16,842 nt of DNA from Actinomycetes bacterium (lineage in GTDB: Bacteria; Actinomycetota; Actinomycetes; Actinomycetales; Cellulomonadaceae): contig JAEWEI010000066.1 in assembly GCA_023389545.1 (NCBI GenBank), positions 1 through 16,842 on the forward strand, in the 5' to 3' direction. Made by a program: the position numbers and the translations under genes. The notes beneath the pieces are model-generated. The model saw only the letters and a list, made by a program, of their open reading frames with translations, did not search any database and was not told the DNA's origin. Shown one piece after another: positions 1 through 7,000 of the stretch (positions are counted from its first letter, which is position 1; each line of letters begins with the position of its first letter).

Positions 1-83
1 GCGGCGAGCCCGGCGGTCGGGGCCAGCAGCAGCACGGCGGTGGTGAGGGTGAGGAGGGTCCTGGCAGTTCGGCGAGTGCGCAT
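1..83 (-). CDS. N-terminus of a secreted protein (partial, runs off the left edge)
   Basis: Read on the minus strand from an ATG at 81-83, the first 27 codons give a textbook Sec signal peptide: a basic n-region (MRTRRTAR), a hydrophobic core rich in Leu, Thr, Ala and Val (LLTLTTAVLLLAP), then a small-residue end (TAGLAA) that fits an AXA-type cleavage site. An AAGGGA Shine-Dalgarno-like stretch lies about 8 bases upstream. The gene is divergent from ligC. The mature protein lies outside the window, so its function cannot be given. The start and signal peptide are seen directly; that it is a real exported protein is inferred. Confidence 0.7.
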   Translation of the reverse strand, partial: MRTRRTARTLLTLTTAVLLLAPTAGLA

Positions 84-240
84 CGTCGCGTCCCTTCATC
101 GACTGTGGACTCCCAACATGCTCCGGGCGGACGGCTGGCGTCTAGGGTCTTTCCGCATCGGCACGGCGGGCGGTTCGCGCCATCGGGTCGTCGTCGGGCG
201 ATCTCTGGCCGGACGGGGGAGTGCGGGCCACACTGGGCCG

Positions 241-1299
241 ATGGACCTGCCTGTGATGCCGCCGGTGGACCCGATGCTGGCCAAGTCCGTGCCGGCGATC
301 CCCGCCGGGGAGCTGTATGAGCCCAAGTGGGACGGCTTCCGCGCCGTCGTGTTCCGCGACGGCGACGAGGTGGAGATCGGCAGCCGCAACACGCGCCCTA
401 TGCAGCGCTACTTCCCCGACATCGTCGACGCGGCGCTGGCGCAGCTGCCCGAGCGGTGCGTGGTCGACGGGGAGATCGTCGTCCCGTCCGCCACCACCGG
501 GGGACTCGACTGGGACGCCCTCCAACAGCGCATCCACCCCGCCGCCTCGCGGGTGCGGCTGCTGTCCCGGGAGACGCCCGCGCTGCTGATCCTCTTCGAC
601 CTGCTCGCCCTGGACGACACCGACCTGACCGGCAAGCCGTTCGCGGAGCGCCGGGCCCTGATGGAGCAGATCGTCAGCCCCAACCCCCAGGTGTACGTCA
701 CCGCGCAGACCGACGACGCGGCCGTCGCCGCCGACTGGTTCCAGAGCTTCGAGGGCGCCGGGCTCGACGGGGTCGTCGCGAAGCGGGCTGACCTGCTCTA
801 CGAGCCCGGCAAGCGCGTCATGTCGAAGGTCAAGCACGAGCGAACCGCCGACTGCGTGGTCGCCGGGTACCGCCCGCACAAGTCCGGCGACGACGCCGTG
901 GGCTCGCTACTCCTCGGCCTCTACACCGCGGAGGGGGTGCTCGCGTCCGTCGGCGTCGCCGCCGCGTTCTCGATGGCCCGCCGCCGCGAGCTCGTCACCG
1001 AGCTCGCCCCGCTGGTCACCTCGCTCGAGGACCACCCGTGGAACTACGACGCCAGCGGCCGCACCCCGCGCGAGTCCGAGCAGAGCCGGTGGAGCGCCGG
1101 CAAGGACCTCTCATTCATCCCGCTACGCCCCGAGCTGGTGGTCGAGGTCGGCTACGACCACCTCGAAGGCGACAGGTTCCGGCACGTCGCGCAGTTCCGG
1201 CGGTGGCGGCCCGACCGCGACCCGTCCTCGTGCACGTACGAGCAGCTCGAAGAGCCGGTGTCCTATGCGCTCGCGGATGTGCTGGCGGCGGGCCGCTAG
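241..1299 (+). CDS. ligC: ATP-dependent DNA ligase, LigC family
   Basis: This 352-residue protein seals DNA nicks using ATP and is a stand-alone nucleotidyltransferase plus OB-fold ligase of the mycobacterial LigC type, linked in actinobacteria to backup end-joining and base-excision repair. Motif I is EPKWDGFR, with the adenylated lysine at about residue 29. Motif III is VVDGEIV near 75-80, motif IV is GLDGVVAKR and motif V is SKVKHER. The C-terminal end (RRWRPDRDPSSCTYEQL) is typical of LigC. The length matches the family (about 350). The open frame extends upstream to 40, but homology begins at MDLPVMPPVDPMLAK, so the ATG at 241 is chosen although its Shine-Dalgarno is weak. Its TAG stop overlaps that of the convergent DUF6328 gene. 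No LigD polymerase, nuclease domain or Ku is visible nearby. Confidence 0.93.
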   Translation: MDLPVMPPVDPMLAKSVPAIPAGELYEPKWDGFRAVVFRDGDEVEIGSRNTRPMQRYFPDIVDAALAQLPERCVVDGEIVVPSATTGGLDWDALQQRIHPAASRVRLLSRETPALLILFDLLALDDTDLTGKPFAERRALMEQIVSPNPQVYVTAQTDDAAVAADWFQSFEGAGLDGVVAKRADLLYEPGKRVMSKVKHERTADCVVAGYRPHKSGDDAVGSLLLGLYTAEGVLASVGVAAAFSMARRRELVTELAPLVTSLEDHPWNYDASGRTPRESEQSRWSAGKDLSFIPLRPELVVEVGYDHLEGDRFRHVAQFRRWRPDRDPSSCTYEQLEEPVSYALADVLAAGR

Positions 1300-1808
1300 A
1301 CGCCCGCGTCGGGCCGGGGCGACTCACCAGACAACCGGGCCAGGCGCAACGGCACCACCAACCACAGCACCGTCAGCGCCACCAGCACCGTGGCCCCGGC
1401 GATGATCCCCTCGGTGCGTCCCACCACCACGTCAAACAGCAGCATCGTGGACCCCGACAGCACCAACGCCAACGTCGCCAGGCCCGCCCGGGCCAACCGG
1501 TCCGCCGCCGTCACCAGCTCCCGCTTCAACCGCTTGCGGAACAAGATCCGGTGCAGGCTCACCGGCGCCACGATCAGGCCCGTTGTCACCACCGCCAGCA
1601 CCACCAGCTCCAAGTACAGGTTGCGCTGATAGGCGTCCAGGTCAGCGAACCGCTGCTGGAACGGCACCGTCAGCAGGAACCCCGTGAGGATCTGCACGCC
1701 GGTCTGCGTGACGCGCAGCTCCTGGAGCAGCTCGTTCCAGTTGCGGTCCATTCGCTCCGTCGGGGTCTCGTTGCGGTCGCCGCTGGGTGTCTCATCGGGG
1801 TCGGACAT
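1296..1808 (-). CDS. DUF6328 family integral membrane protein
   Basis: A 170-residue protein. A charged N-terminus of about 45 residues (MSDPDETPSGDRNETPTERMDRNWNELL, split here only as a description of its acidic and polar character) is followed by four hydrophobic segments: around TGVQILTGFLLTVPF, LVVLAVVTTGLIVAPV, ATLALVLSGSTMLLFDVV and GATVLVALTVLWLVVPL. This pattern, with the RVTQTGVQILTGFLL signature, is that of the actinobacterial DUF6328 family, whose biochemical role is unknown. The start at 1808 is chosen over the longer open frame because GAGGTGA sits just upstream and the extension is low-complexity. The gene is convergent with ligC and ends inside the same CTAG. Membrane location is predicted from hydrophobicity; no function is proposed. 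Confidence 0.82.
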   Translation of the reverse strand: MSDPDETPSGDRNETPTERMDRNWNELLQELRVTQTGVQILTGFLLTVPFQQRFADLDAYQRNLYLELVVLAVVTTGLIVAPVSLHRILFRKRLKRELVTAADRLARAGLATLALVLSGSTMLLFDVVVGRTEGIIAGATVLVALTVLWLVVPLRLARLSGESPRPDAGV

Positions 1809-2001
1809 CGTCACCTCGGGGGGATCGACGCGGATACTGCGTGCATCGTGGCGTGCAGCGGCGCATCGCGCGCGGGGAACGCGACATCTCGATGCGTGGG
1901 GAGGGGTGGTGGGTGGCGCACCGGACCGTCCGTGCTGGTGGTGGCGCCGGCCGCTCGGACCCGTCCGAGGGAATCTTGGCGACGTCTGGCGCGTTCTCAC
2001 G

Positions 2002-2041
2002 TAGACTGGAGACGCACGTCGGCCCTCCGGGGCAGTCGTGC
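2002..2041 (+). promoter_or_regulatory. Possible ssrA promoter -10 and leader hairpin
   Basis: TAGACT at 2002-2007 resembles an actinobacterial housekeeping -10 box. A start site about 7 bases later would begin at a hairpin whose outer arms are GCACG (2014-2018) and CGTGC (2037-2041), with an inner GCCC/GGGC-type stem at 2022-2033. Transcription from here would give a leader of about 45 nt to be removed by RNase P at the mature tmRNA 5' end. The -35 is unclear: TTGGCG at 1976-1981 leaves a 20-base spacer, which is long. This is a weak call. Confidence 0.3.
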
Positions 2042-2058
2042 GGTTGATAACTGCACAT

Positions 2059-2428
2059 GGGGGTGATCGGTTTCGACGGTGGTCGTTCAGCCAGGAGAAG
2101 CGGGCCGAGGACGCACGGTTATCTCGTTAACGATCCGCGCAAACCAATAGGTGCCGATTCCAAGCGCACCGACTTCGCACTCGCCGCCTGAGCGAGTCCT
2201 GAAGTCCGTCAGCCCGAGAGTGCTCTCGACTCGGTAACTGGCGTCATCTAGAGAGCCACTGCTCACAGCCTTCGTTGTCGGGGCTGTGGGGACTTTTAGA
2301 CAACTGAGCCCGCTTTCGCGACACGCTTGCTAGATCGCGAGGGCTGAGAAAGAGCGCAGCGAGCTGCGCCCGGAGAAGTCCTGGTTCCACGTCATCGGAC
2401 GCGGGTTCGATTCCCGCCACCTCCACCA
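2059..2428 (+). ncRNA. ssrA: Transfer-messenger RNA (tmRNA)
   Basis: tmRNA rescues ribosomes stalled on broken messages: it is charged with alanine, enters the A site, and supplies a short message that tags the product for proteolysis. The 5' end GGGGGTGATCGGTTTCGAC is the conserved tmRNA start. The 3' end carries a T-arm (GCGGG, TTCGATT, CCCGC) followed by CACCTCCACCA. The first seven bases (GGGGGTG) pair with CACCTCC at the 3' end, with one G-U pair, giving the acceptor stem, discriminator A and encoded CCA. The length of 370 nt is normal. The tag frame lies at 2153-2191. The gene is complete. Its 3' end is a classic integration site for islands, and the DNA downstream looks accessory. Confidence 0.97.
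2153..2191 (+). other. ssrA: tmRNA proteolysis-tag reading frame
   Basis: The resume codon GCC at 2153 opens the frame for ADSKRTDFALAA, ended by TGA at 2189-2191. The ALAA C-terminus is the ClpXP-type degron found in tmRNA tags, and the form ADS...FALAA or YALAA is typical of actinobacteria. This fixes the strand and identity of the tmRNA. Confidence 0.95.
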
Positions 2429-2429
2429 T

Positions 2430-2452
2430 GCGATCGCCGCAAGGCTGATCGC
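2430..2452 (+). terminator. Hairpin immediately 3' of ssrA
   Basis: GCGATCGCC (2430-2438) pairs with GGC-T-GATCGC (2443-2452) around a GCAA tetraloop, with one bulged T. It begins two bases after the tmRNA CCA end. No T-run follows, so it may be a processing or stability element, or a U-tract-less terminator as often suggested for high-GC bacteria. The structure is seen; the role is inferred. Confidence 0.45.
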
Positions 2453-2458
2453 GCACCT

Positions 2459-2503
2459 GAAGGCCGTCATCCCTCTCGCCGGGGGGGGCGGTCCTTCTTG
2501 TGT
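2459..2503 (+). terminator. Candidate rho-independent terminator of ssrA
   Basis: GAAGGCCG (2459-2466) pairs with CGG-T-CCTTC (2489-2497), with one bulged T. The loop holds an eight-G run (2481-2488). The stem is followed by TTGTGT, the most T-rich stretch near the gene end. The placement 30 bases after the mature 3' end fits a terminator for the precursor. Confidence 0.42.
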
Positions 2504-2532
2504 CTGGGCTCCATCTGCGAGTTGCGCAGCGG

Positions 2533-2551
2533 CGCGCACGCGAGGTGCGCG
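2533..2551. terminator. Hairpin in the convergent ssrA/lipoprotein interval
   Basis: CGCGCAC and GTGCGCG form a perfect 7-bp stem with a GCGAG loop. A short direct repeat (CTCCTCGA twice) follows at 2553-2568. It lies between two genes that face each other, so it could stop transcription from either side. Without a T-run this is only suggestive. Confidence 0.25.
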
Positions 2552-2626
2552 GCTCCTCGACTCCTCGACTTACTGCCCTCGATCACGCCGGGGTAGTACG
2601 GCCGTGAGCGTCAGGTCCGGAGATCT

Positions 2627-2640
2627 GCCCGCCGACGGGC
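2627..2640 (-). terminator. Small hairpin 3' of the lipoprotein gene
   Basis: GCCCG and CGGGC form a 5-bp stem around a four-base loop, about 30 bases past the lipoprotein stop on the minus strand. It is short and has no T-run, so the terminator role is weakly supported. Confidence 0.22.
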
Positions 2641-2669
2641 TCGCCTAAGATTGCCTTCTGGTGCCTATT

Positions 2670-3431
2670 TTACCTTATCTCGGTAGAGACCGGGTTTAGA
2701 AGGAAAAGGCACTGCTGGGGTACGAACTCGTCCACTTGGGCGGTTACCCGAAGGTTGTCGCCGACACCGATCATGTCTGGGATGCTTGCCCCAGTGAGGT
2801 GTAGGTCGTAGGTGGCGCTCACGTCGCGGAACTGGAACTGCGGTCCCGGGCGGGCTGTTGTCTCACTAAAATCTCCGGTGTTGATCAGAATGTCGAATCG
2901 TGTCTTCGCGTTGTCGTGAGAGTTCATGGCGACAATCGCACCATCAAACATTATCGTTCTACCGGCATACTGATCTGCGAAGTTCGAGATTGTTTCGCTG
3001 CAGTAGTCGGTCGTCGCTAAGAGTGACGCAAAGTCTGCATTCGTCTCCACGGTCAACGGCTCGTCGGTGCCTGGTCCTGGGGGCGCAGAGTCTTCCTCCT
3101 TGGGGGGCTGTGCGCTTGACTCATCGGCGGACTCGGACGGCGCCTGGGTGTCGTCGCAGGTTCGGTCAACCGTCAGTCGCGGGGCGTCAGCGACCGCCGT
3201 GCCCGCCTCGGGCAACTGCCCACAGACCTGCCAGTTTGACTCGTCGACCACACCGAAAATGCCGCCTCCAACGACATCCACATCGTCGGAGAAGCCAGCA
3301 CGTTCGATGTCGCTCAGCGCAACGTCAAGTGTCTGACCCACGACGTCGGGCATGGTGGGATCCTCACCGGAGCCGCAGGCCGTGAGGGCAAGCGCGAGAA
3401 CGATCGAAACGACAACGTGGCGCGCACGCAT
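2670..3431 (-). CDS. Lipoprotein with PASTA and DUF4839 domains
   Basis: A 253-residue exported lipoprotein. Residues 1-19 are a short signal peptide ending in the lipobox LTAC (Cys19 is the predicted lipidated residue). Residues about 27-91 form one PASTA-like domain (MPDVVGQTLDVALSDIERAG ... LTVDRTC). A Ser/Pro/Glu-rich linker follows (about 92-125). Residues about 126-253 match the DUF4839 type (TDYCSETI, FADQYAGRTIMFDG, TRFDILINTGDFSE, NLRVTAQVDEF, NPVSTEIR). PASTA domains bind cell-wall muropeptides or beta-lactams in kinases and penicillin-binding proteins; a single copy beside DUF4839 has no assigned function. The start at 3431 has GGAGG seven bases upstream; the ATG at 3437 sits directly against that Shine-Dalgarno and is less likely. 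Base composition is visibly more AT-rich than the neighbours, suggesting acquired DNA. It is probably transcribed apart from the operon to its right. Confidence 0.85.
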   Translation of the reverse strand: MRARHVVVSIVLALALTACGSGEDPTMPDVVGQTLDVALSDIERAGFSDDVDVVGGGIFGVVDESNWQVCGQLPEAGTAVADAPRLTVDRTCDDTQAPSESADESSAQPPKEEDSAPPGPGTDEPLTVETNADFASLLATTDYCSETISNFADQYAGRTIMFDGAIVAMNSHDNAKTRFDILINTGDFSETTARPGPQFQFRDVSATYDLHLTGASIPDMIGVGDNLRVTAQVDEFVPQQCLFLLNPVSTEIR

Positions 3432-3437
3432 CTGCAT

Positions 3438-3444
3438 TCCTCCC
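3438..3444 (-). promoter_or_regulatory. Shine-Dalgarno that fixes the lipoprotein start
   Basis: GGGAGGA on the minus strand. Spacing from GGAGG to the ATG at 3431 is seven bases, while the ATG at 3437 directly abuts it, so translation should begin at 3431 (MRARHVV). Confidence 0.6.
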
Positions 3445-3726
3445 ATTGCATCTTGCGTCGTCGGCCAGACGCCTAGTGTTGGCAGGGTGGTCGGCTGCTG
3501 GGGCGGGTCGCTGCCCGCCGCTCGTGGGCAGCCTAGTGGCCGGACCTGCCTCCGGGGGAGCGAACCATGGACCAGAATCGAACTGCGGCCAAAGCAGCAC
3601 AGCACGCCGAGCGGAACCCGACCAACTGCATCGCCAGATCACCGCTCAAGTCCGGCGGATTCACACACTCCGACTACACTCGGATTGTGATGAGCCGGGA
3701 ATTGTGAGAACCCGGATTCGGCGGTC

Positions 3727-3752
3727 GGCGGCGGTCAGGCCTGATCGCCGCC
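3727..3752 (-). terminator. Strong hairpin closing the defence operon
   Basis: GGCGGCGGTCA (3727-3737) and TGATCGCCGCC (3742-3752) form an 11-bp stem around GGCC. On the plus strand every position pairs, with one G-U; on the minus strand that position is an A-C mismatch. It starts six bases after the stop of the last operon gene. There is no T-run, so it would be an atypical terminator or an mRNA 3'-end stabiliser. Confidence 0.45.
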
Positions 3753-3758
3753 CCAACC

Positions 3759-3983
3759 TCAAGCTGCGACCCCGGGAAAGACCTGCTCGAGGACACTAAT
3801 GAGCGCGGTCGCGGTCGCCTCGTCCAGTTGGAGCGACTGGCTGATCGTGCCCACGTCCTGTCGGGCTGTCGACCCATACGTGTCCAGCTGGACAACGATC
3901 TCGCCGTCGCGGGTAGCCAACCGCCAGCTGCACTCCGACTCGGAGTGCGGTTGATTCTTGTCCGATGGCTCGAGCTCCAACAA
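3759..3983 (-). CDS. Small conserved-type protein after the helicase (74 aa)
   Basis: A 74-residue, soluble, acidic protein with a compact predicted alpha/beta pattern: CSWRLATRDGEIVVQLDTYG, then SQSLQLDEATATALISVLEQ and a short end FPGVAA. I believe I have seen similar small proteins (LDT.GS..R....SQS.QLD...A..L...L...FP) near restriction and defence genes, but I know no function. The helicase stop is at 4014-4016, and this frame is the same frame as the helicase. The only plausible starts are tandem TTG codons at 3983 and 3980, with no good Shine-Dalgarno, so translation may depend on coupling to the helicase. Regular secondary-structure periodicity and the tight position behind the helicase argue that it is real. 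It is the last gene of the operon, followed by a strong hairpin. Confidence 0.6.
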   Translation of the reverse strand: MLELEPSDKNQPHSESECSWRLATRDGEIVVQLDTYGSTARQDVGTISQSLQLDEATATALISVLEQVFPGVAA

Positions 3984-4013
3984 CGTCGTGATGAACGCCG
4001 TGTCAGTCCTGTC

Positions 4014-7000
4014 TCAACTGAGTAGTCCGAACACCTGGTCGGGACGGTTCCGAAGCGTGCGAACATCCGTCCAACGCGGGACCAAACCCTCTCCCTTGAG
4101 CTGCTCTTCGACCGCCGCCTGTTGAGGATCGAGCGTGTTCGAGTCGTGTGACCAGAGCGGGTGGCCGACCGCGACAGCGCGCGAACCGGCAACCAGGACG
4201 TCGACGCCGCCGATCTCACGCTCGACAAGGTCGTCGAAGGCTCCGCCGAACCCGACTACGAACTGCCTCGTGGCGAACGGGCTAAGTCGCATCCAACGCT
4301 CGAGCTCCATCGGCCTGCCTGCCGCGAGATCTGCGACATCGAGTGCCAGGCGCCAGTCAAGTGAGCCGTGCACACTGCGGTTGTCCCAAGACCGCAAGCA
4401 GTCGGGGCACGATGTGTCGCAGTTGTCATGTGGCGAACGGCTCCACTGCTCGCCGACCTCCCCGACGATCCGCTGAAGCACAGCGTCCAGCCGCCCGTTC
4501 ACCAGTTCGAGCGCGTAGCCCGCGCCGTTTTCGAGAGTGTCGGCCACGTAGATCGCCGCCGTCCTCCGTCCGTCCACAGACCGCGGCTGCAGTCCCACGA
4601 CGAGTTCGCTCGGATCGATGTCGAGTTCGGCCTGGCAGCCCCGGCGAAGGGCCTCGGCGAAAGAGGTCAACGCGGCATGCCCCGATGGGCAGGCATCCCG
4701 CGAAGTGAGGATGACGCCCGTCTCGAGTCTCATGTCTCGCCCGAGGAGCAAAGCTGCGTCCGTCACTCGGATCTCGCCGATCGCCGCGTCCGGCAACTTC
4801 GGCATCGCATTGGCTTCAGTCTCGATCGTGGGAACGATCACGGATCGATCCGAGTGCTGGTACATGGCGAAGAGCGCGCCGTTGTTGTCGTTGATTGTGA
4901 GCAGCCTGGCCTGTTCCAGCTCCCACACGTCGAGCGCACCTACTCGCTGCTGCGGTTCACCCGGATTCAACCACCCAAGCACGGGGCGCGAGGCCGACGG
5001 CCCTCCGCGGTCATCGACGCTGCCGTCAGATCGATCCCTGTGGGTTCGAAATCCCTCAGGCTGGTGCACAGTCATCTGCCTTACCTGCCCACCACACACA
5101 GGGCACGACGCCCATGCCGCTTCCGCGTCTTCGTTGATCGTCGACGCGCCGCAGTCTCGACACCTCGCGAGACGGACGGACGAGCGGAGCGGGTGGGACG
5201 ACTGACTCTTCCCCCCGTAGGCGCGAATCGAGGCGAACCCGTTGGCCGTGTAGACCCAACCGTCCTTGACCACCTGCGCACCCGGCGCGAACAACGAGAC
5301 GGCTTGGCCGAGAGGACGATCCGATACGGTCTCGGCAGTGAGTCGGCCGTCGGCGCTCGCTCGGAAGAGACCGCGAACCATGGTCGGGAAGCCAAACATC
5401 GGCAGCACACCCGCGTTGGCTAGTCGCTCGCTCAAAGCTCGTTGATTGTGGACCGAAGATTCGCCGACCACGTCGTCGATATCGAGCACGAGGGAGTCAC
5501 GGGCCCACCTCGTGATCTCGTCGAGATCGAGCACCCCGGTCAGCTTGCCAAGCCGACGCACAACGTGGGAGACGTCGGGGGACGCCCGAAGCCACGCTTC
5601 GATGGCACCGCGGATGTTGTTCCAGTCCTCCGCCTCTCCGAAGGAGCCGTGCACGTGATCTCCACGCTGAGGGGGTGCATCGGGCATCGTCTGCAGGGCC
5701 CTCCGCATCAGTTCTGCAGCGACGACCCGCTTCAGGATGGTCGGACGTGCAGTATCGAGGAATGGCTGCGGCGGGGGGTCGCCAGTGATCCTGCCAGGGT
5801 TACTGAAGTAGTAGTCGTCGTGCGACCGGTCGCGGCAGAGCGTCGCGGCGAACGAGAACGGCTGTCCCTTGCGTCCCGCGCGCCCTACTCGCTGCTGATA
5901 GTTGAACCGCTGGGGCGGCATGTTGCCCATGACAATCGACCGTAGTGAGCCGATGTCGACGCCGACTTCCATCGTCGTCGTGACCGAGAGGACGTCGAGT
6001 GGACTCGTGCGCGCGTTCTCCCGGGGCTCGGGGAGCAGCGCCCCACGGAACACACGCTGCCTGCGTCGTTGCTCTTCCGGCGGACTCGTCTGCCCCGTGA
6101 GTTCCGCAACGGCTAGGCGTTGCGGGCGCTGCGCCGCCAACCAGGCGTAGTAGTCGTCGCCGGCATAACCTACGGTCGATTCTTCGAGGAGCACGCCGGT
6201 GCAGCCTGATCGAACGCACACGCCCGCCGACCCGTGCAGGTGACGCTGCCCGCACAGCTGGCAGGTGTGAACTGAGCCGACGGCGGGAGCGACGTCAAGC
6301 GGGACGTCGAGCATCTCCAACCGTATGGCCCCTGCGACCAGCAGACCCTCGAGCCTCTCCGCGATCTCCTTCGTGATGAGCCCTGCATCCCGATCGAGCT
6401 GCCGGGCGACACGCGTGACGTAATCCTTCGCGGCTTCGGGCGCTGCCGCACTCGGCTCGTCGAGATCCTGCGGCGTCCACCGGCCCGATGACAACAGGAT
6501 CCTGACGTACGACGCCGCGGCCTGGTCCAGGACGTCCGTCAAGCCCGGGTCGCACAACCTCGGCACGAGGACAGCTACAAGCGTGGACTCGAGGTCGCGT
6601 CCATCTCGACCGGTGAGCGAAGATCCGAGGGACTCGACCAGGCGGTGGCGATAAGCCTTCTGCCGCTGCTGCCGCACGTTGAAGTCCGAGATGGGCTTCC
6701 ACTCGCCTGGGGCTGGCGGTTCAAATGCGGCGTGCCACGGCGTCCCGTCCTCCAGGTGCAGCAATGAAGCCCTCGGGCCGCCGGGCGGGACGCCGATCTC
6801 CACCAATCGTTCGAGCACGTTGTCCACGAGCCCGACCCACGACTTCGTGCTCGAACGTGACGCAGCACGTTCGAAGGTCTCGGTCAGACGTGTGCTCGCG
6901 TCGTCCGCGAGGCCGATGTGCTCCCGCATGTATGCCTGGTGCTCTGCGGGGTGCTCGCTGGCTAGTTGTCCGTACGTCACGAGCGCCGGTCCGGACAACG

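Larger units (their letters stand above)
3432..3758. other. Intergenic gap of about 330 bp
   Basis: No convincing gene on either strand. It holds the 5' leader of the lipoprotein gene; a 6-bp hairpin (GGCGGG at 3502-3507 with CCCGCC at 3514-3519) about 70 bases upstream of that gene; several short near-repeats of CCGGATTC and ATTGTGA between 3655 and 3722; and the large hairpin at 3727-3752 that closes the operon to the right. I could not pick out a clear promoter. Confidence 0.6.

Noticed and set aside
1038..2066. Plus-strand open frame of 342 codons spanning ligC end and the DUF6328 gene
   Set aside because: It is Gln/Arg/His-rich low-complexity translation opposite a clear membrane-protein frame and overlaps ligC out of frame.
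2244..2539. Minus-strand open frames containing VEVAGIEPASD and WWRWRESNPRP
   Set aside because: They are antisense to the tmRNA 3' end. These peptides are a well-known false annotation that arises opposite T-arm sequences.
3555..3640. Possible tRNA remnant or second att site (GTTCGATTC on the minus strand, near-D-arm AGTTGGTCGG)
   Set aside because: The T-arm pairs in only three positions, no acceptor stem or anticodon arm can be drawn, and similarity to the ssrA 3' end is limited to about nine bases.
4014..4016. Helicase TGA as a selenocysteine codon leading into the 74-residue frame
   Set aside because: No SECIS-like hairpin stands out right after it, and the helicase ends at a natural C-terminus; ordinary stop with a separate downstream gene is simpler.
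3674..4228. Minus-strand frame of 184 codons overlapping the helicase end
   Set aside because: It is Ser/Arg-rich shadow sequence; the helicase frame and the 74-residue frame explain the region better.
4368..5423. Long plus-strand open frame (351 codons) inside the helicase gene
   Set aside because: It is a shadow of the high-GC helicase frame: Arg/His/Pro-rich, with no motif, while the minus strand shows continuous helicase motifs.
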